From NCBI RefSeq assembly GCF_024169925.1, contig NZ_JALJXF010000001.1, positions 1,308,001 to 1,372,000 of the forward strand: a stretch of DNA of 64,000 bases, given 5' to 3'. Positions 45,600 through 56,800 of this stretch are shown piece after piece. The translations under genes were made by a program, and so were the position numbers. This stretch comes from Methylorubrum extorquens. Its GTDB lineage: Bacteria; Pseudomonadota; Alphaproteobacteria; Rhizobiales; Beijerinckiaceae. A model generated the notes under the pieces. It was not told where the DNA came from. It worked only from the letters and a program-made list of their open reading frames with translations, and searched no databases. The first letter of the stretch is position 1. Each line of letters opens with the position of its first letter.

Positions 45600-46016
45600 A
45601 TGACCGACGCCTTTCCCCTCGATCCGCGGCTCGCCGCCGATACCCACCCCGTGGGCGATCTCGCCCTCTGCTCCGTCCTGCTGATGGACGATGCACGCTT
45701 TCCTTGGCTGATCCTGGTGCCGCGGCGGCCGGGCTTGAGCGAAATTACCGACCTCACGCCGGAGGATGCGAGCCTCGCCTTCGAGGAGACGCGTATCGCG
45801 GTCAGGGTCATGCAGGCGCTCGCCCAGCCGGACAAGGTCAACGTCGCAAGCCTCGGCAACGTGGTGGCGCAGCTCCACATCCACGTCGTGGCCCGGTTCC
45901 GCTCGGACCCGGCCTGGCCCGGGCCGGTCTGGGGCGTCGGCGAGCGCAGGCCCTATCCGCCGCATGCCCGCGCCGCCCTGCTCGAACGGGCCGCCGCCCT
46001 GTTCGTGGCCGCGTGA
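45600..46016 (+). CDS. HIT family protein
   Basis: This 138-residue nucleotide hydrolase/transferase-type protein carries VAQLHIHVVARFRSDPAWP in place of the classical H-x-H-x-H-x-x, with Gln at the first position. That form occurs in a bacterial HIT subfamily. It lies 10 bases before nudC, and the two are probably co-expressed. A dinucleotide substrate is likely but unproven. Confidence 0.88.
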   Translation: MTDAFPLDPRLAADTHPVGDLALCSVLLMDDARFPWLILVPRRPGLSEITDLTPEDASLAFEETRIAVRVMQALAQPDKVNVASLGNVVAQLHIHVVARFRSDPAWPGPVWGVGERRPYPPHARAALLERAAALFVAA

Positions 46017-46026
46017 GGCGACCCGC

Positions 46027-46998
46027 ATGACAGGCGCGCCCACCACGCCCGGACGTGATGCCCTCGCCTATGCCGCGAGCCGCCTCGTGCGCCACTCCGC
46101 CGAATTCGGCCCGGCCCCCGACCTGGGGCAAGCCGGGCCGGACGCCCGCCTCGTGCTGATGGCGGGCGAGACGGTGATCCTGCGCGCCGCGCCGGCGGAG
46201 ACCGGAACGGCCCTTCTCACGCCCGACGAGGCCGGCCGGGCGGGGGAGCGCGCCATCGAAATCTACCTCGGACGGGTCGAGGGGCGTCCGGTCTTCGCCG
46301 GCGCCGTCCCGGAGGAGGCGGCCCTCCTGTTCCCCGCGCCCGGCCACCGCGCCCTCGATCTGCGGGCGCTCGCCGCCGAGGGCGCGGTGGCCCGTGAGGA
46401 GCAGGGGCTCATCGCCACCGCCAAGTCGGTGCTGGCTTGGCACGCCCGGCACCGGTTCTGCGCCAATTGCGGCAGCCCGACCACGGTCGCCGCCGGAGGC
46501 TTTCGCCGGGAATGCGGGACTTGCGGGCTGCACCACTTTCCGCGCACCGATCCCGTGGCGATCATGCTGGTGCGGCGGGGCGAGGCCTGCCTGCTCGGGC
46601 GCGGGCCGCATTTCAAGCCGGGGATGTATTCCTGCCTCGCCGGCTTCATCGAGCCCGGTGAGACGGTCGAGGCCGCCGTGCGCCGCGAGACTCGCGAGGA
46701 GACCGGCGTCGCGGTCGGCGCCGTCGCCTATCACGCCTCGCAGCCCTGGCCGTTCCCGGCCTCGCTGATGATCGGATGCGTCGCCGAGGCGTTGTCGGAG
46801 GCGATCCGCACCGATCCCGACGAGCTGGACGATGCGCGCTGGTTCACCCGCGCCGAGGTGGCGCACATGATCGCGGGCACCCATCCCGAGGGCCTGTCCG
46901 TGCCGCCGGCCACCGCCATCGCCCACCTGCTGCTGCGCGACTGGGTCGAGGGTGTCATCGAGGGCGCCATCGGAGCCGCGCCGGACCCGGACGCGTGA
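46027..46998 (+). CDS. nudC: NAD(+) diphosphatase / RNA deNADase
   Basis: This 323-residue NudC has an N-terminal domain, a zinc ribbon (CANCGSP ... [14 protein letters not shown]), the Nudix box [20 protein letters not shown] and the NADH-specificity motif [11 protein letters not shown]. It cleaves NAD(H) to NMN(H) and AMP and can remove NAD caps from RNA. The start ATG 46027 overlaps no other gene and follows the HIT gene. All catalytic residues of the Nudix box are present. Confidence 0.94.
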   Translation: MTGAPTTPGRDALAYAASRLVRHSAEFGPAPDLGQAGPDARLVLMAGETVILRAAPAETGTALLTPDEAGRAGERAIEIYLGRVEGRPVFAGAVPEEAALLFPAPGHRALDLRALAAEGAVAREEQGLIATAKSVLAWHARHRFCANCGSPTTVAAGGFRRECGTCGLHHFPRTDPVAIMLVRRGEACLLGRGPHFKPGMYSCLAGFIEPGETVEAAVRRETREETGVAVGAVAYHASQPWPFPASLMIGCVAEALSEAIRTDPDELDDARWFTRAEVAHMIAGTHPEGLSVPPATAIAHLLLRDWVEGVIEGAIGAAPDPDA

Positions 46999-47170
46999 GC
47001 CCGGCGCCGCCTGCGCTTCACGGACGCGAGCGGATGGTGTAGGCGCCCCCACTTGGCCGGGAAACCGGCCGAGGAATTGGCCGGGGAAGCCGGGCCCTGC
47101 GCGGCGGCCCGGCTCCGGGGGAACCGTGCCCCGGGCCTCAAGGCCGGACGTACCGCCGGGAGCGAGAACC

Positions 47171-48013
47171 ATGACCGCCCGCATCGATGCCGCCTTCGCC
47201 CGCTGCCGCGCGGAAGGACGTGCCGCCCTCGTCACCTACGTGATGGCGGGCGACCCCGATCCGGAAACCTCGCTCAAGGTGCTCGAAGCCCTGCCGAAGG
47301 CCGGGGCCGACATCGTCGAGTTCGGCCTGCCCTTCACCGATCCCATGGCCGACGGACCGGCGATCCAGGCGGCGGGCCTGCGGGCGCTGAAGGTGGGCCA
47401 GGACCTGCGCGGCACCCTCGCCCTCGTCCGCCGCTTCCGCGAGGGCGACGACCGGACGCCCGTGGTGCTGATGGGCTACTACAACCCGATCCATACCTAC
47501 GGCGTGCCCCGCTTCCTGGACGATGCGCGGGCGGCCGGCATCGACGGGCTGATCGTCGTCGATCTGCCGCCGGAGGAGGACGAGGAACTCTGCCTGCCGG
47601 CGCTCGCGAAGGGGATCGCCTTCATCCGCCTCGCGACCCCGACGACCGACGACAAGCGCCTGCCGGCGGTTCTCGCGAACACCGCGGGCTTCGTCTACTA
47701 CGTGTCGATCACCGGCGTGACCGGCACGGCGACCCCGGATTTCGGACGGGTGTCGCAGGCGGTGAGCCGGATCGCGGCCCATACCGACCTGCCCGTGGTC
47801 GTCGGCTTCGGCGTGAAGACCGGCGCGCATGCGGCCGAGATCGCCCGCGGCGCCGACGGCGTGGTGGTGGGCTCGGCCCTCGTCGATGCGCTGGCCCGCA
47901 GCCTCGAACCCGGCGACCGGGCCGGGAACGGCACGGTGGAAGCGGTGGCCGCCCTGGTGCGCGAGCTGGCGCAGGGTGTCCGCAGCACCACCAAGGTGCC
48001 GGCCGGAGCCTGA
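47171..48013 (+). CDS. trpA: Tryptophan synthase alpha chain
   Basis: TrpA cleaves indole-3-glycerol phosphate, passing indole to TrpB. At 280 residues it has the catalytic Glu50 and Asp61 in [20 protein letters not shown], and the phosphate loop with [23 protein letters not shown] 47171 is preceded by GGGAG. trpB is not adjacent, unlike many relatives. accD and folC follow in the same direction, a classic alphaproteobacterial order. Confidence 0.95.
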   Translation: MTARIDAAFARCRAEGRAALVTYVMAGDPDPETSLKVLEALPKAGADIVEFGLPFTDPMADGPAIQAAGLRALKVGQDLRGTLALVRRFREGDDRTPVVLMGYYNPIHTYGVPRFLDDARAAGIDGLIVVDLPPEEDEELCLPALAKGIAFIRLATPTTDDKRLPAVLANTAGFVYYVSITGVTGTATPDFGRVSQAVSRIAAHTDLPVVVGFGVKTGAHAAEIARGADGVVVGSALVDALARSLEPGDRAGNGTVEAVAALVRELAQGVRSTTKVPAGA

Positions 48014-48144
48014 ACCCGACCGCAGTCGCCGCGAGGGGGGATTCTTCCGGAGCCTACCGAGCGGGAACCTCCCCTGGGATCGGGGCGGCGGCGATCCGAT
48101 ATCGTTGTGGCAAGAGTACGCGGTAGGACAGGGAGTCTGACGCC

Positions 48145-49062
48145 ATGGTCGAGCCGATGAACTGGATCTCGGAGGTCGTACGGCCCCGGATCAAGACGCT
48201 GTTCAAGCGCGAGACGCCGGAGAACCTCTGGGTCAAGTGCCCCGACACGGGCCAGATGGTCTTCCATAAGGAAGTCGAGCAGAACCACTGGGTCATTCCC
48301 GGCTCCGAACACCACCTCAAGATGTCTTCCACGGCGCGTCTCAAGATGATGTTCGACGAGGGCACCTGGATCGACGTGCCGCTGCCCGAGGTTCCGACCG
48401 ATCCGCTCAAGTTCCGCGACGAGAAGCGCTACGTCGACCGTCTCAAGGAGGCGCGGGCCAAGACCGGGATGCCCGACGCGTTCAAGATCGGCTTCGGCCG
48501 GGTCGGCAGCCTCCCGATGACGATCGCGGCCCAGGAATTCGGCTTCATGGCCGGCTCTCTCGGCATGGCCGGCGGCGAAGCCTTCGTCCGCGGCGCCGAG
48601 ACCGCGCTCGAGAAGCGCACCCCTTACGTGTTGTTCGCGGCCTCCGGCGGCGCGCGGATGCAGGAGGGTATCCTCTCCCTGATGCAGATGCCCCGCACCA
48701 CGGTCGCCGTGCGCCGGCTGCGGGCCGCCCGGCTGCCCTACATCGTGGTGCTGACGAACCCGACCACCGGCGGCGTCACCGCCTCCTACGCCATGCTTGG
48801 CGACGTGCATCTGGCCGAGCCCGGCGCGCTGATCTGCTTTGCCGGCCCCCGTGTCATCGAGCAGACGATCCGCGAGAAGCTGCCCGACGGCTTCCAGCGG
48901 GCGGAGTATCTGCGCGAGCACGGCATGGTCGATCAGGTCGTCCACCGGCACCAGCTCAAGGAGACGATCAGCCGGCTCTGCGGTTTGCTGATGGATGTGC
49001 GCCGGGACTCCGGCACCGCCTCCGAGCCGACCGCTCCCGAACCCGTGCCCAACGCGGCCTGA
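48145..49062 (+). CDS. accD: Acetyl-CoA carboxylase carboxyltransferase subunit beta
   Basis: This 305-residue AccD is half of the carboxyltransferase that makes malonyl-CoA for fatty acids. Motifs include [17 protein letters not shown] and [20 protein letters not shown], the carboxybiotin/CoA binding core. The N-terminal zinc ribbon is degraded: only Cys32 remains ([15 protein letters not shown]), and the second pair reads VIPGSEHH instead of C-x-x-C. The same loss is seen in relatives, as far as I recall. Start ATG 48145 has CAGGGAG upstream. Confidence 0.94.
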   Translation: MVEPMNWISEVVRPRIKTLFKRETPENLWVKCPDTGQMVFHKEVEQNHWVIPGSEHHLKMSSTARLKMMFDEGTWIDVPLPEVPTDPLKFRDEKRYVDRLKEARAKTGMPDAFKIGFGRVGSLPMTIAAQEFGFMAGSLGMAGGEAFVRGAETALEKRTPYVLFAASGGARMQEGILSLMQMPRTTVAVRRLRAARLPYIVVLTNPTTGGVTASYAMLGDVHLAEPGALICFAGPRVIEQTIREKLPDGFQRAEYLREHGMVDQVVHRHQLKETISRLCGLLMDVRRDSGTASEPTAPEPVPNAA

Positions 49063-49094
49063 ACTCAATCCGCGACAGAAGGTCTCCGCGCGAG

Positions 49095-50420
49095 ATGGAA
49101 TCCTCCGACGCGTTGATGGCGCGCTTCCTCGCCCTGCATCCGCGCACGATCGACTTGTCGCTCGGGCGCATCGAGCGTCTGCTCGCGGCTCTGAACCATC
49201 CCGAGCGGCGGCTGCCGCCGGTGATTCACGTCGCCGGCACCAACGGCAAGGGCTCGACCATCGCCTTCATGCGGGCGATCCTCGAGGCCGGCGGGCTGGC
49301 CGCGCACGTCTACACCTCGCCGCACCTCGTGCGCTTCCATGAGCGCATCCGCCTCGGCGGCATCGGCGGCGGCCATTACGTCGCCGAAGACCGGCTCGCC
49401 GACGCCTTCGCCCGCTGCGAGGCGGCCAACAAGGGCGATCCGATCACCGTGTTCGAGATCACCACGGCCGCCGCCCTGCTGTTGTTCTCCGAATGCCCCG
49501 CCGACGTGCTGCTGCTGGAAGTGGGCCTCGGCGGACGCGTCGACGCCACCAATGTCATCGACAACCCGGCCTGTGCCGTGGTCACCCCGATCGGGCGCGA
49601 CCATGCCGAGTATCTCGGCGACACCGTCGAGGCGGTGGCGATGGAGAAGGCCGGCATCTTCAAGCGCGGCTGCCCGGCGGTGATCGCCGCCCAGGATTAT
49701 GCCGGGGCCGACGCCGTCCTCTGCCGCCAAGCCGAGAGGGTCGGCGCGGTGCCGGTGCGGATCGGCAACCAGGACTTCTCCGTTCACGAGGACAGCGGAC
49801 GCTTCGTCTACCAGGACGAGATCGACCTGTTCGATCTGCCCCGCCCGCGCCTGGCCGGACGCCACCAGCTCACCAATGCCGGCACCGCCATCGCGGCTCT
49901 GCGCGCGGCGGGCTTCGGCGACATCGGCACGGTGGCCCTCGAAGCCGGCCTGCGCAACGTCGATTGGCCGGGCCGGCTTCAGCGCCTCGTACGCGGGGCG
50001 CTCGCCGAGCGGATGCCCAAGGACGCCGAGCTGTGGCTCGACGGCGGCCACAACGCCGATGGCGGGCGGATCCTCGCCGCCGCCATGGCCGATCTCGGCG
50101 AGCGCAGCGACGTGCCGCTCGTCCTGATCGTCGGGCTGCTCGGCACCAAGGATGCCGAAGGCTTCCTGAAGAACTTCGTCGGCCTTGCCCGCTCGCTGGT
50201 GGCGGTGCCGATCACCGGCCAGATGGCCGCGCGGCCGGCCGAGGAAGTGGCGGAGATCGCCCGTGAGGTCGGCCTGTCGGCCGAGGCCGCCCCGAGCGTC
50301 GAGGCGGCCCTGGCAGCCCTGTCGGACACGGTCTTCGAGCGCCCGCCGCGGGTCCTCATCTGCGGTTCGCTTTACCTCGCGGGCGCCGTGCTCGAAGCCA
50401 ACGGCACGATCCCGGTCTGA
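49095..50420 (+). CDS. folC: Bifunctional folylpolyglutamate / dihydrofolate synthase
   Basis: This 441-residue Mur-ligase-fold enzyme has the P-loop VAGTNGKGST (46-55), the SPHLVRFHERIRL loop, the metal-binding VGLGGRVDATNV region, PIGRDHAEYLGDTV, and the C-terminal LWLDGGHNADG motif. It adds glutamates to folates and makes dihydrofolate from dihydropteroate. It lies 32 bases after accD, completing the trpA-accD-folC block. Confidence 0.95.
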   Translation: MESSDALMARFLALHPRTIDLSLGRIERLLAALNHPERRLPPVIHVAGTNGKGSTIAFMRAILEAGGLAAHVYTSPHLVRFHERIRLGGIGGGHYVAEDRLADAFARCEAANKGDPITVFEITTAAALLLFSECPADVLLLEVGLGGRVDATNVIDNPACAVVTPIGRDHAEYLGDTVEAVAMEKAGIFKRGCPAVIAAQDYAGADAVLCRQAERVGAVPVRIGNQDFSVHEDSGRFVYQDEIDLFDLPRPRLAGRHQLTNAGTAIAALRAAGFGDIGTVALEAGLRNVDWPGRLQRLVRGALAERMPKDAELWLDGGHNADGGRILAAAMADLGERSDVPLVLIVGLLGTKDAEGFLKNFVGLARSLVAVPITGQMAARPAEEVAEIAREVGLSAEAAPSVEAALAALSDTVFERPPRVLICGSLYLAGAVLEANGTIPV

Positions 50421-50829
50421 TACTGTTTCCGCCTGATCGAACCGGACATTCGACGAGACAATACGAGGGCCGGAGATCCGCGCCGCAAGGCCATCGGTCG
50501 GCAAACCACACGGGGCGGGAGCGATTCGCGCCTCGCGCCGGGTGCCGGCTCTGCCGCCGCCCGACGAAAGAGTCTTCGCCGACCTTCCGTCGTCCAGCCC
50601 GTGACCTGTCGAATCCTGCAACGGACGCGACGGTCTCTGCGCATCGTCTCGGCGATCTGTGCATCCTGATCGCCGGGACGACGTAAATCTGGTTTCGGCC
50701 TCCCAGCGCACCGGATGCAACCGCTCGCCGGGTCGTTTGTCGCGCCGTGGGTGTGGCCTGTTCGCTACATCTCAGGTCAAGGAAATGGTCTAGCTTGTGG
50801 GCGATCGGGTTTCTGCTGGGGATCAACAA
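50421..50829. other. Intergenic region upstream of the porin gene
   Basis: No coding frame is supportable. It separates folC from a strongly biased outer-membrane protein gene and likely carries that gene's promoter. No consensus sites were recognised. Confidence 0.4.
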
Positions 50830-51717
50830 GTGAAAAAACTTCTCACCTCTCTCGCCGCCTTCACGGCGCTGACCGCCGCGGCCTCCGCCGCCGACCTGCC
50901 GCGCCGCGCCGCTCCGCCGGTCTTCACGCCCATCCCGGTGTTCACCTGGACCGGTTTCTACGCCGGTTTCAACGCCGGCTACGGCTTCGGCGTCGAGGAC
51001 AACGGTGCGGCTCCGGTCGTCGGCGTGAACAGCCTGACCGGCCTCGTGCGTCCCGGCCAGACGGCCGTCATCGCCTTCGGCGGCAACAACCGCAACGACG
51101 GCTTCGTCGGCGGTGGTCAGATCGGCTACAACTACCAGTTCACCCCGGGCTCCGGCGTCGTCGTCGGTATCGAGGCTGACGCTCAGTACGTCGACTTCGG
51201 CCGCAACCGGAACCAGTTCTCGGTCGTGAACAGCAACCCGGCCTTCCCGGGCATTGCCGCGCAGCAGGCGTTCAGCCCGAATGGCGTGTCCAGCCTCGAC
51301 TTCTTCGGCACCGTCCGCGGTCGCCTCGGCTACGCCTTCGACCGCGTCCTGTTCTACGGCACCGGCGGCTTCGCCTACGGCGCCGGCGGCGGCCGTCAGT
51401 TCGGCCTGCCGAACTCCTCGACCGACGACTTCCGCACCGGCTACACCGCTGGCGGTGGTGTCGAGTACGCTCTCCCGACCGACTCGTTCCTGAACTTCTT
51501 CCGCTCCTCGGCGGTGACGCTGAAGGTCGAAGGTCTGTACGTGAACCTCGATCGCGGCGGCGGTGCCCTCAACGGCGCCTTCGCGGTGAACAACGCCGGC
51601 ACGGTCATCACCACGGCCTCCCCGGGCGTGGTCGTCGTCTCCGGCCCCTCGCGCCGCAACGACACCGAGTTCGCCGTCGTCCGCGCCGGCCTGAACTACA
51701 AGTTCGGCAGCTACTAA
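50830..51717 (+). CDS. Outer membrane beta-barrel protein (Omp25/31-like), GTG start
   Basis: This 295-residue protein begins at GTG 50830 (KKLLTSLAAFTALTAAASA signal peptide, then ADLPRR). The mature start FTWTGFYAGFNAGYGFGVED is the hallmark of the Omp25/31 eight-stranded barrel family of Hyphomicrobiales. Alternating aromatic strands follow, and it ends VRAGLNYKFGSY. The codon use is highly biased to preferred C-ending codons, suggesting high expression. Two strong hairpin terminators follow. Confidence 0.92.
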   Translation: MKKLLTSLAAFTALTAAASAADLPRRAAPPVFTPIPVFTWTGFYAGFNAGYGFGVEDNGAAPVVGVNSLTGLVRPGQTAVIAFGGNNRNDGFVGGGQIGYNYQFTPGSGVVVGIEADAQYVDFGRNRNQFSVVNSNPAFPGIAAQQAFSPNGVSSLDFFGTVRGRLGYAFDRVLFYGTGGFAYGAGGGRQFGLPNSSTDDFRTGYTAGGGVEYALPTDSFLNFFRSSAVTLKVEGLYVNLDRGGGALNGAFAVNNAGTVITTASPGVVVVSGPSRRNDTEFAVVRAGLNYKFGSY

Positions 51718-51752
51718 GCCGAACCTTCGATAAAAGGGTCTCGAAACCAGGG

Positions 51753-51774
51753 AGCCCGGCCGCAAGGCCGGGCT
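51753..51774 (+). terminator. Rho-independent-type terminator of the porin gene
   Basis: The stem AGCCCGGC / GCCGGGCT encloses a CGCAAG loop, followed by TCTTGCGTTT. It lies 35 bases after the porin stop codon. Confidence 0.8.
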
Positions 51775-51814
51775 TCTTGCGTTTCGCGCGCCATCACGTG
51801 CGCAAAGACACGAA

Positions 51815-51843
51815 AAAAGCCCGGCCTCGCGGCCGGGCTTTCT
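51815..51843 (-). terminator. Terminator of trxA / bidirectional
   Basis: AAAGCCCGGCC / GGCCGGGCTTT with a TCGC loop stands between the convergent porin and trxA genes. Flanking A- and T-runs allow use in either direction. Its core GCCCGGCC is the same as in the preceding porin hairpin. Confidence 0.85.
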
Positions 51844-51852
51844 CGGGTTGTG

Positions 51853-52173
51853 TCAGGCGCTCGCCTGAATCCAGCGCGAGAGATCGCCCTTGGGGGCAGC
51901 GCCGACCTTCTGGCTGGCGAGCTTGCCGTCCTTGAAGATCATCAGCGTCGGAATCGAGCGGATGCCGTAGGTCGAGGCGATGCCGGGGTTCTCATCGACA
52001 TTGACCTTGACGATCTTCACCTTGCCCTGGAGATCAACGGAGATCTCTTCCAGCGCCGGGCCGATCTGCCGGCAGGGGCCGCACCACTCCGCCCAAAAAT
52101 CCACCACGACGGGCTCGGCGGACTGCAGAACGTCCTGCTCGAAGCTCGCATCGGTCACTTTCACGGTCGCCAT
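51853..52173 (-). CDS. trxA: Thioredoxin 1
   Basis: This 106-residue cytoplasmic thioredoxin has the active site [14 protein letters not shown] (Cys31-Gly-Pro-Cys34), the cis-proline region [13 protein letters not shown] and a normal length. In relatives trxA lies directly between folC and addAB. Here the porin gene (plus strand) and a sugar dehydrogenase gene have come to lie on either side. Confidence 0.96.
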   Translation of the reverse strand: MATVKVTDASFEQDVLQSAEPVVVDFWAEWCGPCRQIGPALEEISVDLQGKVKIVKVNVDENPGIASTYGIRSIPTLMIFKDGKLASQKVGAAPKGDLSRWIQASA

Positions 52174-52514
52174 CGTAGGTCCTTTCGACACGCGGGTCCC
52201 ACGCGGGTGCATGGAGGGCCCCTGCGCAGAGGGCACCGAGAGCGGGTTCGGCGCCTCACGGTGAGGCGAGAATTGGCGACGCCTGACCGCCCGGTCAAGG
52301 CATCCCGCCCCGGCCGCAGGTCTGGCAGGCCGAACCCACATGGATAAGCCTGCGTTCGTCCCCGCAATCCCCCTGCCGGCATCCCTGCCTACGGCCGCGC
52401 TTCGTGACGAACCCCGTTGCGAGTCCGGCCCCTTGCACAGCCCAACCCTCGCCGTGGGCCGCCTGCGCCCCATTTGGCGGGCAAGATCGGCGACCCGCAC
52501 AAGGATCAATCGAC
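52174..52514. other. Divergent intergenic region (trxA / sugar dehydrogenase)
   Basis: No gene is supported. It contains the ribosome site AAGGA before GTG 52515 on one side and the trxA promoter on the other. No repeat was recognised. Confidence 0.4.
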
Positions 52515-53801
52515 GTGACGCGCACCCTTTCCCTCTTGCTCGCCACCGTTGCGGCCCTCGGCCTCGATGCCCCTGCCTTCGCTCAGCAGCCGTCCGGACA
52601 GGAGACGCGCTCGCCCCGCATTGAGGGTGAATCCTTTCAGGCGCCGGCCGCGCCGAGCGCCGGCACGTCGGTCGCCGAGAAGGAGCCGCCGAACACCGAG
52701 TACAAGCCGCTCCTGCCCAACCAGACCCGGGCGCCGGAGCCCGCGCAGAAGACCGAGTTCGAGACCGCCGTCGTGGCCAAAGGCCTGGAAAGCCCCTGGG
52801 CGATGGAGTTCCTGCCCGATGGGCGCATGATCGTGACCGAGAAGGCCGGCAAGATCCGCATCGTCGCCAAGGACGGCACGGTCGGTCAGCCGGTGGCCGG
52901 CGTGCCGAAGGTCGATCCGAAGGGGCAGGGCGGCCTGCTCGACATCACACTCAGCCCGAGCTTCGCCGCGGATCGCACGGTGTACTTCAGCTACAGCGAG
53001 CCGCGCGACAAGGGCAACGGCACCACGGTGGCCAAGGCCAAGCTGATCGAGAGCGACGGCAAGGCCAAGCTCGACGACGTCAAGGTCATCTTCCGGCAGA
53101 TGCCGACCTATGACGGCGACAAGCATTTCGGCTCGCGCCTCGTCTTCGCGCCCGACGGCAAGCTGTTCGTCACGGTGGGCGAGCGCTCCGACAAGCAGAC
53201 CCGCGGGCAGGCACAGGATCTGACGAGCGGGCTCGGCAAGGTGTTCCGCATCGACACCGACGGCTCCGCGCCGAAGGACAACCCCTTCACCGGCGGCGAG
53301 AAGGCCAAACCCGAGATCTGGTCCTACGGCCACCGCAACGTCCAGTCCGCTGCCCTGGACAGCCAGGGCCGGCTCTGGACCGTGGAGCACGGCCCCCGCG
53401 GCGGCGACGAGCTGAACCGCCCGCGCCCCGGCCTGAACTACGGCTGGCCGGTGGTCACCTACGGCATCGAGTATTCCGGCGAGAAGATCGGCGACGGCCA
53501 GACCCAGGCCGGCGGCACGGTGCAGCCGGTCTATTACTGGGATCCGGTGATCGGCCCCTCGGGCATGGCGCTCTACGACAAGGACCTGTTCCCGGCCTGG
53601 AAGAATCAGTTCCTCGTTGGCGGCCTCGTCAGCACCGGGATCGTCGCGCTCAAGCTCGACGGCGACAAGGTCGTCACCGAGGAGCGCATCCCGCTGGAAC
53701 ACCGCGTCCGCGACGTGCGGGTCGGCCCCGACGGCGCCGTCTACGCGGTGACCGAGGATGACGGCCAGATCGTCAAGCTGACCCCGAAGAAGGGCGGCTG
53801 A
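52515..53801 (+). CDS. PQQ-dependent sugar dehydrogenase family protein (YliI-like), exported
   Basis: This 428-residue periplasmic beta-propeller has a signal peptide ([20 protein letters not shown], then FAQQ) starting at GTG 52515. Family motifs are [20 protein letters not shown], the [20 protein letters not shown] blade, the [20 protein letters not shown] block with an [11 protein letters not shown] motif, and GPSGMALYD. The YliI/Asd branch oxidises aldoses with PQQ. PQQ is abundant in methylotrophs, which fits. GTG is preferred because AAGGA precedes it. Confidence 0.9.
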   Translation: MTRTLSLLLATVAALGLDAPAFAQQPSGQETRSPRIEGESFQAPAAPSAGTSVAEKEPPNTEYKPLLPNQTRAPEPAQKTEFETAVVAKGLESPWAMEFLPDGRMIVTEKAGKIRIVAKDGTVGQPVAGVPKVDPKGQGGLLDITLSPSFAADRTVYFSYSEPRDKGNGTTVAKAKLIESDGKAKLDDVKVIFRQMPTYDGDKHFGSRLVFAPDGKLFVTVGERSDKQTRGQAQDLTSGLGKVFRIDTDGSAPKDNPFTGGEKAKPEIWSYGHRNVQSAALDSQGRLWTVEHGPRGGDELNRPRPGLNYGWPVVTYGIEYSGEKIGDGQTQAGGTVQPVYYWDPVIGPSGMALYDKDLFPAWKNQFLVGGLVSTGIVALKLDGDKVVTEERIPLEHRVRDVRVGPDGAVYAVTEDDGQIVKLTPKKGG

Positions 53802-53887
53802 GGCTTACCAACCCGCAGCGACGTCCCCTCTCCCCGCAAGCGGGGCGAGGGGGATGTACGGCCAACGTGTCGTCATCGACGATGCCG

Positions 53888-56800
53888 TCAAAGCCCGAGC
53901 CGCGATCCCTCCACCCGCCGCACCACCGGTCCCGAGGTCCAGACCAGCAGCGCCACGATCGCGTGCTCGGGCCAGATCGCGGCGGCGAGCCGTGCGTAGA
54001 GACTGACCTGGGCCGCCTCGCGCTCCGGCAGGGGCGCGTCGTCCTCGGGCGGGCGGCCGGTCTTGAAGTCACAGAGGATCACCCGGCCGTCCTCGACGAC
54101 GAGGCGGTCGATCCGGCCGGTGACGTCGCGCTCGATCCCCTCGACGATGATCCGGCCCGAGAGTGCCACCTCCGCACGGGCTTGGGCCGAGAACAGCGGC
54201 GCGAGGTCCGGCGCCTCGATCAGCCGTAGAACCGAGCGGACGAGGTCCTTGCGCTTAGCCTCCTCCAGGGTCGGCGCGCGGGCACGGGCGAAGCGGTCGG
54301 CGGCCTCCGCGCGCCGGGCCGGCTCGATCCGCGGCAGGTGTTCGAGAAGCGAGTGGACCAGGGCGCCGCGACGGCGGGCCTCGGCATCCCCCAGGCGCCG
54401 CCGGGACTGGCGCTGCTCGTCCGCCGCGCCGAGCGCGCCCGAGGGACTCAGCGGCGGCGCGGCCTCGGCCTCCGGCGCCGCGGCCGAGAACAGCCAGTCC
54501 GGCACCACCTCGGGTTCCGGCGGAGCGGTGGCTTCAACGGCGGCGGCGGGCGCGGCGGCCGCGCCGTCGCGCCAGATCGTGATCGGCCCGTGCTCGGTCT
54601 CGAGCGCTTCGCCAGCCCCCAGCCCCCGCTCCAGGCCGATGCGGACCATCTCGCACCACGAGGCCGGTGTCTCCCGCGTCGCCCCGCGATAGGGCGCGAT
54701 GACGAGGTGGTCGGCGGCCCGCGTCATGGCGACGTAGAGCAGGCGGTTGTGCTCCTCCCGCGCCCGCGCCTGAAGCGCGGAGCGGGCCGTGAGCGTCGCC
54801 GCGCAATCCTGCGTGCGCCCGCCGGTCCAAACCGGCGGCAATGGGCCGTCGGCGGAGTGGTCGAGGCCGAGCAGCGGCGGGTCGTTGCGGCCGAGCGGCT
54901 CGCAGCCGTCGATGACGACGACGACCGGGGCCTCCAGGCCCTTGGCACCGTGGACCGTCATAACCCGCACCTCGTCGCGGCCCGATTCGAGATCGCGCTT
55001 GACCGAGAGGCCGCTCTTATTCCGGCCGGGCCGCACGATGTAGTCGGCGAGGAACGCGTCGAGGCAGGGTGCATCGCCGCCATTCTCGGCGTCGGCGGCC
55101 TGAGCCAGGAACACGTCGATGGCATCGCCTGCCTCGCCGCCGAGCCGTGCCACCAGCCGGCTGCGCCCGCCATGGGGGCCGAGCAAGGCGGCGTAGAAGC
55201 CGAACGGGCCGTTCTCCGCCGAGAGCTGGATCCAGAGCCGCAGGGCCGCAAGGCCGCGGATCGCCGCCCCGTCGCCGGCCTCCGCGTGGCGGGTCAGGGC
55301 GTCTTCCAGCGTTTCGGCGAAGGGGCGGCGGGCGCAGATGCGGTTGAGGTCGTCGTCGCTGAGGCCGACCAAGGGCGTCTTGAGGGCGGTGGCGAGCGTC
55401 AGGTCATCGGCCGGCAGCAGCCCGGCGCGGCCGGCTGCGACGAGGTCGAGCACGGCGATGTGCCCCGCGACCTCGAGCCGGTCCTGGCCCGCCACCGGCA
55501 CGCCGAGTCCCTTCATCGCCCGGATCACCTCCTCGAAGGCGGCCGAGCGCTTACGCACGAGGATCAGCACGTCGCCCGGCCGCCAGACCCGGCCGCAGGC
55601 ATCGCCCTTCGTCGTCCAAATCTTGACCGCGCGGGCGATGCGGCGGGCGGTGACGATGGCCGGGGCGTTGGGCTCCGGCGCATCGACGGGAGCGGCCCAG
55701 GCGTCGGGCTCCTCGGCATCCGCCGGCTCCTCGATGCCCCAGAGTTCGACCGCGCCGGGCACCCCGGCGCGGGCGGAGGCGTGGACCGTGCCCGGCGCGC
55801 CCGCATCGAAGGAGAGGCCGGCGAAGTGCTCCGGCACGCCGAACACGGCATCGACCGCCGCGAGCACGTGGTTCGCGGTGCGGAACGAGAGCCGCAGGCT
55901 GACATCGGCGAAATCGAGCCCGGCGCCTTCCGCCGCCTGTTCCCAAGCGCGGCGGGTCAACTCGAATTCCCGCGGGTCGGCGCCCTGGAAGCTGTAGATC
56001 GACTGCTTGGGGTCACCCACGGCGAAGCGCGTGCGGGTGAGGCCGCGCGCGCCTTCGCCGGCCGCGAACTCGGCGGTGAGCGTGCGCAGGATCTCCCATT
56101 GCTGCGGGTTGGTGTCCTGCGCCTCATCGACGAGGACGTGATCGACGCCGCGGTCGAGCTTGTACAGCACCCAGGAGGCGCCGACCCGCGAGAGCAGATC
56201 GAGGGTCTTGTGGATCAGGTCGTCGAAATCGAGAGCGCCAAGACGGGTCTTCTGCGCCTCGACCCGGCGGTGGATCTCGGCGGCCAGCCGAAACAGGCCC
56301 AACGTCCGGGCGAGCGCGCGGGCGGCGCGCAGGCTGTCGAAGAGCGGGATGAGGCGGGCCTGCTCGTCGAGCAGCGCCTGCTTCACGTCCTCCGGCACCG
56401 CCTTGGTGCCGAAGGATTTGGCCGCGCGCGGCTCGTCCTTGTCGGTGAAGAAGACCGAGCGGTAGGGGGCGAGCGCCTTGCCCGTATCGAGGGCGGCCTG
56501 CGCCGCCACGAGCCCGTCGGCGAGTTTCTCGTCCGTTGCCTTGCCGGTGCGCAGCCGGCCCGCGAACTCGCGCCAGTCGCCGAGGCTGCTGCCCTCCAGG
56601 ATCTCCGTCTCGATGGTCTCGACGCTGGCGCCGTCCGGGAGCGCCAGGGCGCGCGGCAGGCGGGCCAGCGCCGGCTCCAGGGCGCGGTGATCGGAGAACA
56701 GGGCGCGGGTCCGCATGGCCGAGCGGATCGCGTCGCGTAGCGTATCGCCGGAGGCTTCCGCGCCGACCACGGCGAGCGCATCGGAGAGCGCTTGGTTACC

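Noticed and set aside
54338..56740. 800-residue plus-strand frame
   Set aside because: Antisense of addA, which carries all helicase motifs.
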